NCBI RefSeq assembly: GCF_004022265.1
Contig: NZ_SAVB01000009.1
Coordinates: 62,001 to 126,000 of the forward strand
Length of the DNA stretch: 64,000 nt
Source of the DNA: Paenirhodobacter ferrireducens
GTDB lineage: Bacteria > Pseudomonadota > Alphaproteobacteria > Rhodobacterales > Rhodobacteraceae
Direction of reading: 5' to 3'
Position 1 is the stretch's first letter; the number at the start of each line of letters is the position of its first letter. The notes under the pieces were generated by a model. It worked only from the letters and a program-made list of their open reading frames with translations. It did not search any database and was not told where the DNA came from. Shown in pieces: positions 7,878 to 15,796 of the stretch. Position numbers and translations under genes: made by a program.

Positions 7878-10166
7878 ATGAACATGGCGATTACCGACGG
7901 GCTGGCGCTGATGCCGCCGGCTTTCGCGCAGGGGCTCGATCTCTGGTCGAGTGAGAACGGCACGGCAGGCTCTGACACCTACGAGGGGGCGGTGAACGCG
8001 GCGCTGGTGGCGGCGGACGCGGATTTCGGCACCTGCCTCGAGCTGAGCAAGCTGTTTTCCGTGCAGAAGCTGCGGTCGATGGCACAGACGCCGATCGTGC
8101 CGGGCGCCTATCTGCGGATCCGCGCGCGGGTGAAGGCGGTCGCCGGCAACCTGCCCTCGGTGCGGATCGCGGGCTATGCGATGAGCGCCGCGGGCCATGT
8201 CGCGGGGCGGATCGAGACCGGGCCGGAGCTGGCGCTGACGACCTATGGCCAGGTCGTCACCGTCGAGGCGATCGTCGGCACCGGCGCGCGCGGCGGGGTC
8301 GACATGCCCTGGGGGCTGGCGCCCGCCTATGGCCATTTCGGGCTCGACCTGACCGGGCTCAACGGCGGCGTGGTGCGGATCGAGGACATGGTGATCGAGG
8401 ATATCACCGAGGCCTTCCTGCGCGACATGATGGACTGGGTCGATGTGCGCGACTATGGCGCCGCGGGCGACGGGGTGACGAATGACAAGGCGGCCTTCGA
8501 GGCGGCCGACGATGCCGCGGCGGGGCGCTCGATCCTGGTGCCGGAGGGGACCTATTTCATCGGCGGCTCGGTCACGATCACCGCGCCGATCCGCTTCGTC
8601 GGCACCGTCGTCACCCCGACCGAGGCGCGCTTTGCCCTGCGCGGCAGCTTCGACTTCCCGACCTATGCCGAGGCTTTCGGCGATGAGATGCTCGGGTTCA
8701 AAAAGGCGCTGCAGGCGCTTTTCGGCTATACCGACCACAACGCGCTCGATCTGTGCGGACGGCGGATCGAGGTGACCGAGCCGATCGACGTCAAGGCGCT
8801 GTCACCCGACATCAGCTCGTTCTCGAACCGGCGGGTGTTGCGCAACGGCCAGTTCAACGTGATCGAGGGGCCCGCCTGGGACGATACCGTCGTCACCTCG
8901 CAGGCGAGCTATGCGACCGCGACGCCGCTGGTGCTGACCAATGTCGCCAACATTGCCAATATTCCGGTCGGCGCGCGGGTCAGCGGTGCGGGCGTCGGCC
9001 GCGAGGTCTATGTGCGGGCGGTGAACGTGGCGGCGGGCTCGCTGACCCTGTCGCAGCCCTTCTACGGCGGCTCGGGCACGCGCAGCTACACCTTCACCCG
9101 CTACAAGTATGTCCTTGATTTTTCAGGTCTTGCAAAGCTCGACAGGTTCAACATCGACGACATCGAGTTCCTGTGCAACGGCAAGGCAAGCTGCATCCTG
9201 CTCGCTCCGGCGGGCGAGATGTTCCAGATCCGCGACAGCTATGTGGTGAAGCCGAAGGACCGCGCCATCACCTCGATCGGGCATGGCTGTCAGGACCTGC
9301 TGGTCGACCGCTGCCAGTTCCTGTCGAACGAGGGGGCGATGGCGGCGACCGAGCGCAGCTCGATCGCGCTGAACGTCAATGCCAATGACACGAAGATCCG
9401 CGAGAGCCGCTTCGTGCGCTTCCGCCACACGATGATCCTGAACGGCTCGGGGCATCTGATCGTCGGCAACCACTGGTTTCAGGGCGACGATCTCGATGCC
9501 GCGCCGCGCCTGCCGGGGCTGATCTTCTGCCAGCCGAACGTGCAATCGGCGGTGACCGGCAATTACATCGACAATTCGACGATCGAATGGACGAACGAAT
9601 ATTCGGCGAACCCGGATTTCGGCACCGAATATTCCTTCGGCGGGCTCACGGTCAGCGGCAACACCTTCGTCAGCATCGACGCCGCGCCCTGGTTCACCTG
9701 GTTCTCGGTCAAGCCCTATGGCAGCGGCCATTTCATCCAGGGGCTGAGCGTCGCGAACAACGTGTTCAAGGCGATCGACGGGGGGGTGACGCGGATCGAC
9801 GGCGTCGACACTACCTTCGCGGCGCTCGACAACAGCCGGATGCGCAATGTCGTCTTCGAGGCGAACACCTTCAACGGCGTTACCCAGATGACGGTGAACC
9901 CGGTGAGCGTGCAGGTCGATCAGGCCAGCGCGCAGGCGGTCTGGACGGTGGCGGCGGCGGGCTATCTGCCCTTCGGGGGGTGGGCGCGGAACGTCGGCGC
10001 GCTCGTCGCCGAAGGGCCGATCACCAATGCCGCGGGCGGGCGGATCAACGGCATGCCCTATGTCACGGTCGAGCAGGGGGCGACCAAGCAGCTGGTCACG
10101 CTGACCTGGCAGGAGGCGGTGAAGGGGCGGGTGCACATCCGGCTGCGGATGGACAACCCGAACTGA
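7878..10166 (+). CDS. Right-handed beta-helix protein, pectate-lyase-3/GH28-like
   Basis: The protein has 762 residues. From about residue 187 it carries the signature VDVRDYGAAGDGVTNDKAA, the start of the pectate-lyase-3 (glycosyl hydrolase 28-related) beta-helix domain found in phage tailspikes, polysaccharide lyases and surface proteins. The following 350 residues are rich in Asn and Val, with repeated short strands such as IVGNHWF and VANNVFKAIDG, as expected for beta-helix coils. The first 185 residues look like a carbohydrate-binding-type beta-sandwich. There is no signal peptide, so export, if any, must use another route. The ATG has AAGGAGGA 9 bases upstream. A strong terminator follows. 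The substrate is unknown. Neighbours give no hint; no phage genes are nearby. Confidence 0.8.
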   Translation: MNMAITDGLALMPPAFAQGLDLWSSENGTAGSDTYEGAVNAALVAADADFGTCLELSKLFSVQKLRSMAQTPIVPGAYLRIRARVKAVAGNLPSVRIAGYAMSAAGHVAGRIETGPELALTTYGQVVTVEAIVGTGARGGVDMPWGLAPAYGHFGLDLTGLNGGVVRIEDMVIEDITEAFLRDMMDWVDVRDYGAAGDGVTNDKAAFEAADDAAAGRSILVPEGTYFIGGSVTITAPIRFVGTVVTPTEARFALRGSFDFPTYAEAFGDEMLGFKKALQALFGYTDHNALDLCGRRIEVTEPIDVKALSPDISSFSNRRVLRNGQFNVIEGPAWDDTVVTSQASYATATPLVLTNVANIANIPVGARVSGAGVGREVYVRAVNVAAGSLTLSQPFYGGSGTRSYTFTRYKYVLDFSGLAKLDRFNIDDIEFLCNGKASCILLAPAGEMFQIRDSYVVKPKDRAITSIGHGCQDLLVDRCQFLSNEGAMAATERSSIALNVNANDTKIRESRFVRFRHTMILNGSGHLIVGNHWFQGDDLDAAPRLPGLIFCQPNVQSAVTGNYIDNSTIEWTNEYSANPDFGTEYSFGGLTVSGNTFVSIDAAPWFTWFSVKPYGSGHFIQGLSVANNVFKAIDGGVTRIDGVDTTFAALDNSRMRNVVFEANTFNGVTQMTVNPVSVQVDQASAQAVWTVAAAGYLPFGGWARNVGALVAEGPITNAAGGRINGMPYVTVEQGATKQLVTLTWQEAVKGRVHIRLRMDNPN

Positions 10167-10189
10167 GGCGCCCCGTCAGGAGGGAGATG

Positions 10190-10213
10190 CGGGCGCCTTC
10201 GGGCGCCCGTTTT
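10190..10213 (+). terminator. Rho-independent terminator after the beta-helix gene
   Basis: The sequence CGGGCGCC TTC GGGCGCCCG followed by TTTT forms a tight GC-rich stem with a U run, 23 bases after the stop codon. The leftward HugZ-like gene ends at its far edge, so the stem may serve both directions. Confidence 0.85.
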
Positions 10214-10716
10214 CAGGCGAGGTCTTCGGCGGTCAGCCGGAAGGCGCGGCCAAAGCCGCCGTTCAGCGCGCCGCCGATCAGGCGGAACTCGACGAAGAAG
10301 AAATCGTTCAGGTCGATATAGATCTTCGCCTTCGGATGATCGGCGAGCCAGCGCGCCCGTGCTGTGGCCCGGCGGGGATCGTCCGGTGCCAGCGGCAGCG
10401 CCTCGGCCTGCAGGCTCAGCCGCGGATGGGTGAGCGGATCGCCCTTCGCGCCAGGCTCGCCCACCAGCACCGAGACCCGCGGATCGGCGCGCAGCGCCCG
10501 GGCATGGGCCGACAGCCCCGAGACGAGCGTCCAGAGCCCGCCCCCGGGTCCCGCTCCGAGCGCGATGCGGGTCACTGCCGGAAAGCCCGTTTCCGGGTCG
10601 ATCACCCCGAGTGCGCCGAAGCGCGCGCCCGAGATCAGGCTGCGGGCGAGGGCACGGGCCTCGTCATCGGTCGGGCGGATCGGGTCTGCGGGCGGAGCGG
10701 CGGGCATATCGGTCAT
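10213..10716 (-). CDS. HugZ-type pyridoxamine 5'-phosphate oxidase-fold protein
   Basis: This 167-residue protein has the FMN-binding split-barrel fold of the pyridoxamine phosphate oxidase superfamily and resembles the HugZ/heme-utilisation group: ALARSLISGARFGALGVID near residue 25, HARALRADPRVSVLVGEPG near 75, and HPKAKIYIDLNDFFFVEF near 130. HugZ degrades haem for iron; many family members have only been annotated by fold, and I cannot tell which reaction this one performs. The start at 10716 follows only a weak AGAAAG ribosome-binding site. It is divergent from the SulP transporter gene and convergent with the beta-helix gene, from which it is separated by the shared stem-loop. Confidence 0.82.
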   Translation of the reverse strand: MTDMPAAPPADPIRPTDDEARALARSLISGARFGALGVIDPETGFPAVTRIALGAGPGGGLWTLVSGLSAHARALRADPRVSVLVGEPGAKGDPLTHPRLSLQAEALPLAPDDPRRATARARWLADHPKAKIYIDLNDFFFVEFRLIGGALNGGFGRAFRLTAEDLA

Positions 10717-10782
10717 CTGGCTTTCTCTTGACAATCGGTTGTGGCGGACGTCTGCTCGCGCCACATCAAGCGGTATGAAACG

Positions 10783-12432
10783 ATGACAACCAACGCAAGC
10801 CTTACGGCGCGAGCGGGGGGAGACCCCCTGATTCCAATGTCCATCACGGCGCTGCGCGAGGGCTATGGCCCGGCGGCACTGCGCGCCGATGCGGTGGCCG
10901 GGCTGACGGTGGCGATTGTCGCGCTGCCACTCTCGATGGCGATCGCCATCGCCTCGGGCGTCGGGCCCGAGCGCGGCCTCTTCACCGCCATCGTCGGCGG
11001 CTTTCTCGTGTCGCTCTTCGGCGGCTCGCGCTTCCAGATCGGCGGGCCGGCCGGCGCCTTCATCGTGCTGGTCAATGCCTGCGTGATGCAAACGGGCGTC
11101 GAGGGGCTGATGCTGGCCACCTTCCTGTCGGGGATCATGCTGGCCGTGTTGGGGCTCCTGCGGCTTGGCTCGACCATCCGCTTCATGCCCTATCCGGTGA
11201 CGGTGGGCTTCACCTCGGGCATCGGCGTCATCATCTTTGCCAGCCAGGTCAAGGACATGATCGGGCTGCGCCTGGACGGGCCCGAGCCCGGGCCGATCGT
11301 GCCGAAGGTCGAGGCGCTCTGGGCTGCGCGCGCGACGCTCAGCCCCGCCGCGGTGGGTGTTGCGCTGGCGACCGTGGTTCTGATCCTGGCGATCCAGCGC
11401 TTCCGTCCGCGCTGGCCAAGCCTGCTTCTGGGCATCGCGCTGGTCACCGCCGCCTCGGCGCTCCTCGGCCTGCCGGTTGAGACCATCGCCTCGAAATTCG
11501 GTGGCCTGCCGCGGCTTCTGCCGGCGCCGCATCTGCCGCCGCTCAGCGCTGAGGCAGTGAGCGCGGCGCTGCCCTGGGCGGCCTCCTTCACCCTGCTCGG
11601 TGCGATCGAGTCGCTGCTGTCGGCGATGGTGGCCGATGGCATGTCGGGCACGCTGCACCGCTCGAACATGGAGCTGGTGGCGCAGGGCATTGCCAACATG
11701 GGCGCGGCGATCTTCGGCGGGTTCTGTGTCACCGGCACCATCGCCCGCACCGCGACCAACGTCCGCTCGGGCGGGCGCACGCCGATGGCGGGGATGCTGC
11801 ATGCGCTGTTCGTGCTGGGCTTCATGCTGATCGCGGCGCCGCTCGCGGGCTATATCCCGCTGGCCGCTCTCGCCGGGCTGCTGGGCATCGTCGCCTGGAA
11901 CATGATCGAGCGGCACGAATTCGCCGCGCTCACCCGGGTGTCGAAGGGCGATGCGCTGGTGCTGTGGGTGACCTTCCTCGTCGTCGTGTTCCGCGACCTT
12001 GCCGAGGGGATCGTTCTGGGCTTCGCACTTGGCGGTCTGGTCTTCATCCGCCGCATGTCCGAGATGACGGGCCTGCGCGAGGGCGAGCCGGCGGTGCATG
12101 ACGCCGACACCCAGAGCGCCGACCTCGTCACCTATCATCTGCACGGGGCGGTGTTCTTCGGGTCGGTTGCGCGGCTTGGCACGGTGCTCGACCGCATCGC
12201 GCAGCGGCCGCGGGCGGTGTTGCTCGATGTTTCCGAGGTGACCTTCGTCGACTCGACCGGTGCGCGGATGATCCTGCAGCTGGCGCAGAAGCTTTCCTCG
12301 CGCGGTGGGGCGCTGGTGATCGTCGGCGCGCGCCCTGCGGTCGAAACCGCGCTGAAGGCACAGGGGCTGACCGAGCCTGCACTGCGCTATGCCGCCGATG
12401 CCGGGGCGGCGGGGGCGCTTCTTGCCCCCTGA
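10783..12432 (+). CDS. SulP family anion transporter with STAS domain
   Basis: The product has about 549 residues. It has 10-12 hydrophobic segments from AGLTVAIVALPLSMAIAIA onward, the SulP signature GGPAGAFIVLVNACV, and a C-terminal cytoplasmic STAS domain (VTYHLHGAVFFGS to the end) with the conserved DSTGARMI. SulP proteins carry sulfate, bicarbonate or other anions; the substrate here cannot be read from the sequence. The start is uncertain: ATG at 10783 or ATG at 10837 (MSITALREGYGP). Both begin before the conserved region, and neither has a strong ribosome-binding site. It is monocistronic, closed by a strong terminator and divergent from the HugZ-like gene. Confidence 0.9.
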   Translation: MTTNASLTARAGGDPLIPMSITALREGYGPAALRADAVAGLTVAIVALPLSMAIAIASGVGPERGLFTAIVGGFLVSLFGGSRFQIGGPAGAFIVLVNACVMQTGVEGLMLATFLSGIMLAVLGLLRLGSTIRFMPYPVTVGFTSGIGVIIFASQVKDMIGLRLDGPEPGPIVPKVEALWAARATLSPAAVGVALATVVLILAIQRFRPRWPSLLLGIALVTAASALLGLPVETIASKFGGLPRLLPAPHLPPLSAEAVSAALPWAASFTLLGAIESLLSAMVADGMSGTLHRSNMELVAQGIANMGAAIFGGFCVTGTIARTATNVRSGGRTPMAGMLHALFVLGFMLIAAPLAGYIPLAALAGLLGIVAWNMIERHEFAALTRVSKGDALVLWVTFLVVVFRDLAEGIVLGFALGGLVFIRRMSEMTGLREGEPAVHDADTQSADLVTYHLHGAVFFGSVARLGTVLDRIAQRPRAVLLDVSEVTFVDSTGARMILQLAQKLSSRGGALVIVGARPAVETALKAQGLTEPALRYAADAGAAGALLAP

Positions 12433-12455
12433 GTCGCAACAAGCGAATCACCCTC

Positions 12456-12495
12456 GGAACGGGCGCGGCAGGCGACTGCCGCGCCCGTTCCTTTT
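12456..12495 (+). terminator. Rho-independent terminator after the SulP gene
   Basis: GGAACGGGCGCGGCAG and CTGCCGCGCCCGTTCC form a perfect 16-bp stem with a GCGA loop, followed by TTTTC, 23 bases after the stop codon. This is one of the strongest terminators in the window and isolates the SulP gene from acs. Confidence 0.93.
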
Positions 12496-12788
12496 CTGCG
12501 CCGCAGCATGGCGACGCTGCGTTGCGGCTTTTCAGACGCGACGTCAGATCGCGCATCCGTGAACAGACAAGCGGTTGAAACAAAATGTCTATTTCTGGTC
12601 ACTTTTCGTCACATTTACAAACTTACCGTCTGAACTGTGAAGTAATTTACAGAAAAATTCAATTATCATGAGGGCTTAACGGAAAGGTGCGTTCTGGTTT
12701 ACAGTGTCCGCGGGTAGAACGCCCGCGGCCGCTGTCGCGGGCAGAGGGTGCGGCCACAGGGCCGCTCGATTTCCAGGGAGGATTGGCT
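12496..12788 (+). promoter_or_regulatory. acs upstream region with CRP-like site
   Basis: The 356-base gap before acs is the most AT-rich stretch in the window (about 12570-12680). It contains TGTGA-AGTAAT-TTACA at 12636-12651, which matches the CRP/FNR-family consensus TGTGA-N6-TCACA at nine of ten positions. It also has two GTCAC repeats one helical turn apart (12598 and 12608), and TATCAT at 12664-12669, a five-of-six match to a -10 box without a clear -35. Further down, CCGCGGG (12708-12714) pairs with CCCGCGG (12722-12728) in the probable 5' leader. No gene is visible in this gap. Activator-dependent expression of acs is my inference; the identity of the regulator is not shown by the sequence. 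Confidence 0.5.
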
Positions 12789-14759
12789 ATGGCCGCTCAG
12801 GAACAGGCTGTCGTTGCGCCGGAGATGCGGGAGATTCCGCCGGGCTTTGAGAACGCTCACGCGAACACGCAGAAATACCGCGAGATGTATCGCGAATCGG
12901 TCGAGAATCCCGACGCCTTCTGGGGCCGCGAGGGCAAACGCCTCGACTGGATGACCCCCTACACCAAGGTCAAGAACACCGATTTCACTTTCGGCAAGGT
13001 CTCGATCAAGTGGTTCGAGGACGGCGTGCTGAACGCCTCGGTGAACTGCATCGACCGCCACCTGAAGGACCGCGCGCTGCAGACCGCGATCATCTTCGAA
13101 CCCGATGATCCGAACGAACCGGCCGAGCACATCACCTACAAGGAGCTGTCCGAGAAGGTGAACCGGATGGCGAACGTGCTGCTCAGCCAGGGGATCATGC
13201 GCGGCGACCGCGTCGTCATCTACCTGCCGATGATCCCGGAAGCGGCCTATGCGATGCTCGCCTGCGCCCGCATCGGCGCGATCCATTCGATCGTCTTCGC
13301 CGGCTTTTCGCCTGACGCGCTGGCGAACCGCATCAACGATTGCGGCGCGAAGCTGGTCATCACCGCCGACACCGCCCCACGCGGCGGCCGCAAGACGCCG
13401 CTCAAGGCCAATACCGATGCGGCGCTGCTGCACTGCTCGGACAAGGTGCGCTGCCTCGTCGTCAAGCGCACCGGCGACCAGATCTCCTGGGTGCAGGGCC
13501 GCGACGTCGACCTGCTCTATCTGATGGATCACGTCTCGCCCGACTGCCCGCCGCGGCCGATGAACGCGGAGGACCCGCTCTTCATCCTCTACACCTCGGG
13601 CTCGACCGGCAAGCCGAAGGGCGTGGTGCATACCACCGGCGGCTATCTCGTCTATGCCTCGATGACGCATCAGTACACCTTCGACTACCATGACGGCGAC
13701 GTGTTCTGGTGCACCGCGGATGTGGGCTGGGTCACCGGCCACAGCTACATCGTCTATGGTCCGCTCGCGAATGGCGCGACCACGGTGATGTTCGAGGGCG
13801 TGCCGACCTATCCCGATGCCGGCCGGTTCTGGGCGGTGTGCGAGAAACACAAGGTCAACCAGTTCTACACCGCGCCGACGGCGATCCGCTCGCTGATGGG
13901 GCAGGGCACGGAATGGGTCGACAAGTACGATCTCAGCTCGATCAAGGTTCTGGGCTCGGTCGGCGAGCCGATCAACCCCGAGGCCTGGGTCTGGTATGAC
14001 CAGCACATCGGCAAGGGCCGCTGCCCGATCGTCGACACCTTCTGGCAGACCGAGACCGGCGGCCACATGCTGACCCCGCTGCCGGGCGCGACGCCGACGA
14101 AGCCGGGCTCGGCCACCAACCCGTTCTTCGGCGTGAAGCCGGTGGTTCTGGATCCGCAGACCGCGGTGCGCATCGGCGAGACCGAATGCGAGGGCGTGCT
14201 GTGCATCTCGGACAGCTGGCCGGGCCAGATGCGCACCCTGTGGGGCGATCACGAACGCTTCCAGGAGGCCTATTTCGCCCAGTATCGCGGCTATTACTTC
14301 ACCGGCGACGGCTGCCGGCGCGACAAGGACGGCTATTACTGGATCACCGGCCGCGTCGATGACGTAATCAACGTCTCGGGGCACCGCATGGGCACGGCGG
14401 AAGTCGAGTCGGCGCTGGTGGCGCACCCGGCGGTGGCCGAGGCCGCGGTCGTGGGCTACCCGCACGAGCTCAAGGGCCAGGGCATCTATGCCTATGTCAC
14501 GCTGATGAACGACCAGGAGCCCTCGGACGCGCTGCGCAAGGAGCTCGAGAAGTGGGTGCGCACCGAGATCGGCCCGATCGCCAAGCCCGACCTGATCCAG
14601 TGGGCGCCCGGCCTGCCGAAGACCCGCTCGGGCAAGATCATGCGCCGCATCCTGCGCAAGATCGCCGAGAACGATTATGGCAGCCTCGGCGACATCTCGA
14701 CGCTGGCCGACCCCTCGGTGGTGCAGGAACTGATCGACAACCGCATGAACCGGGGCTGA
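12789..14759 (+). CDS. acs: Acetyl-CoA synthetase (AMP-forming)
   Basis: Acs activates acetate with ATP and CoA to acetyl-CoA, AMP and pyrophosphate in the cytoplasm. The 656-residue product has the normal length. Motifs seen: the ATP-loop [11 protein letters not shown] near residue 265, [11 protein letters not shown] near 417, [21 protein letters not shown] near 500-520, and the C-terminal [11 protein letters not shown] with Lys616, the lysine that is reversibly acetylated in this family. The ATG has AGGGAGGA 7 bases upstream; the open frame extends further 5' but without a start site. It begins a run of same-strand genes through the symporter and signalling genes. The stop is only 3 bases from the adk start, so AMP made here meets an enzyme that recycles it. 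Confidence 0.97.
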   Translation: MAAQEQAVVAPEMREIPPGFENAHANTQKYREMYRESVENPDAFWGREGKRLDWMTPYTKVKNTDFTFGKVSIKWFEDGVLNASVNCIDRHLKDRALQTAIIFEPDDPNEPAEHITYKELSEKVNRMANVLLSQGIMRGDRVVIYLPMIPEAAYAMLACARIGAIHSIVFAGFSPDALANRINDCGAKLVITADTAPRGGRKTPLKANTDAALLHCSDKVRCLVVKRTGDQISWVQGRDVDLLYLMDHVSPDCPPRPMNAEDPLFILYTSGSTGKPKGVVHTTGGYLVYASMTHQYTFDYHDGDVFWCTADVGWVTGHSYIVYGPLANGATTVMFEGVPTYPDAGRFWAVCEKHKVNQFYTAPTAIRSLMGQGTEWVDKYDLSSIKVLGSVGEPINPEAWVWYDQHIGKGRCPIVDTFWQTETGGHMLTPLPGATPTKPGSATNPFFGVKPVVLDPQTAVRIGETECEGVLCISDSWPGQMRTLWGDHERFQEAYFAQYRGYYFTGDGCRRDKDGYYWITGRVDDVINVSGHRMGTAEVESALVAHPAVAEAAVVGYPHELKGQGIYAYVTLMNDQEPSDALRKELEKWVRTEIGPIAKPDLIQWAPGLPKTRSGKIMRRILRKIAENDYGSLGDISTLADPSVVQELIDNRMNRG

Positions 14760-14762
14760 GGC

Positions 14763-15455
14763 ATGGCAGAGACCGAAAACACAGTCGAGACCACCCCCGC
14801 GGTGCTGATCCTGCTGGGCCCGCCCGGTGCAGGCAAGGGCACGCAGGCACGGATGCTGGAAGAGCGCTTCGGCCTTGTCCAGCTGTCGACCGGCGATCTG
14901 CTGCGCGCCGCCGTCGCCCAGGGCACGCCCGCGGGGCTCGCCGCCAAGGCGGTGATGGAAGCGGGCGGGCTCGTCTCGGACGAGATCGTCCTTGCCATCC
15001 TCAAGGACCGCATGGCCGGGCCCGACGTGGCGAAGGGCGTGATCCTCGACGGCTTTCCCCGCACCGCGGGGCAGGCCGAGGCGCTCGATACGCTTCTGGC
15101 CGATGCCGGCCAGAAGGTCACCGCGGCGGTCAGCCTCGAGGTCGATGACGAGGCGATGATCGCCCGCGTCGCCGGCCGCTACACCTGCGCCAAATGCGGC
15201 GAGGGCTATCACGATACCTTCAAGCAGCCGGCGGTGGCCGGGGTCTGCGACAAATGCGGCGGCACGGAGTTCAAGCGCCGGGCCGACGACACTGCCGAAA
15301 CGGCGCGTGCCCGGCTGCAGGCCTATCACGCGCAGACTGCGCCGCTGATCGCCCATTACCGGGCGCTTGGCGTCCTCGAGGAGATCGACGCGATGGGCTC
15401 CATCGACGAGATCGCCGCGGGGCTCGGGTCGATCGTCGAGCGCGTCTCGACCTGA
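14763..15455 (+). CDS. adk: Adenylate kinase with zinc-type lid
   Basis: Adenylate kinase interconverts AMP plus ATP and two ADP. The 230-residue product starts with the P-loop region ILLGPPGAGKGTQARML, has DGFPRTAGQAEALD near residue 100, and ends with a normal C-terminal helix. The lid has the four-cysteine zinc-type pattern CAKC near residue 142 and CDKC near residue 162. The protein carries an extra dozen residues at the N-terminus before the P-loop. Most bacteria keep adk among ribosomal protein genes; here it lies 3 bases downstream of acs, so a role in recycling the AMP released by Acs is a natural inference. Whether the genome has a second adk cannot be seen from the window. Confidence 0.95.
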   Translation: MAETENTVETTPAVLILLGPPGAGKGTQARMLEERFGLVQLSTGDLLRAAVAQGTPAGLAAKAVMEAGGLVSDEIVLAILKDRMAGPDVAKGVILDGFPRTAGQAEALDTLLADAGQKVTAAVSLEVDDEAMIARVAGRYTCAKCGEGYHDTFKQPAVAGVCDKCGGTEFKRRADDTAETARARLQAYHAQTAPLIAHYRALGVLEEIDAMGSIDEIAAGLGSIVERVST

Positions 15456-15523
15456 CACCAAAAAAGGGGGGGTGGGCCCCGGGGAGGGGGCCCGTCCGGA
15501 GGTTTCAACAGGGAGTGACGCTC

Positions 15524-15781
15524 ATGGCGGACAAGTCTTCGTCCAATGCCTACTGGAAAGCGAACATCCGCACGATCCAGCTTTTCCTCGTGATCTGGTT
15601 CGTCTGTTCGTTCGGCTTTGGCATCCTGCTGCGCCCGATGCTCTCGGGCATCGGTGTCGGCGGCACCGATCTCGGGTTCTGGTTTGCCCAGCAGGGATCG
15701 ATCCTCGTGTTCCTCGTGCTCATCTTCGCCTACGTGGCGCGGATGAACCGGCTGGACCGCGAACACGGCGTGGAAGAGTAA
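15524..15781 (+). CDS. DUF4212 small subunit of sodium/solute symporter
   Basis: This 85-residue membrane protein has two hydrophobic segments (about 18-38 and 52-72) and the conserved opening AYWKANIRTIQLFL of the DUF4212 family. Members are always encoded just before a VC_2705-type sodium/solute symporter and are thought to be its small subunit. Here the partner begins 15 bases downstream. The ATG at 15524 follows GGGAG 8 bases upstream. The 68-base gap after adk holds a GC-rich stem (GGGCCCCGGGGAGGGGGCCC) without a U run, which may lower read-through from acs-adk. Confidence 0.93.
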   Translation: MADKSSSNAYWKANIRTIQLFLVIWFVCSFGFGILLRPMLSGIGVGGTDLGFWFAQQGSILVFLVLIFAYVARMNRLDREHGVEE

Positions 15782-15796
15782 GGGAGCGCGGGGACA

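Noticed and set aside
10728-10756. A promoter for the SulP gene at TTGACA (10728-10733).
   Set aside because: The -35 match is perfect, but at 17 bases the -10 position reads TCTGCT, and the -35 lies in the leader of the divergent gene; too weak to list.
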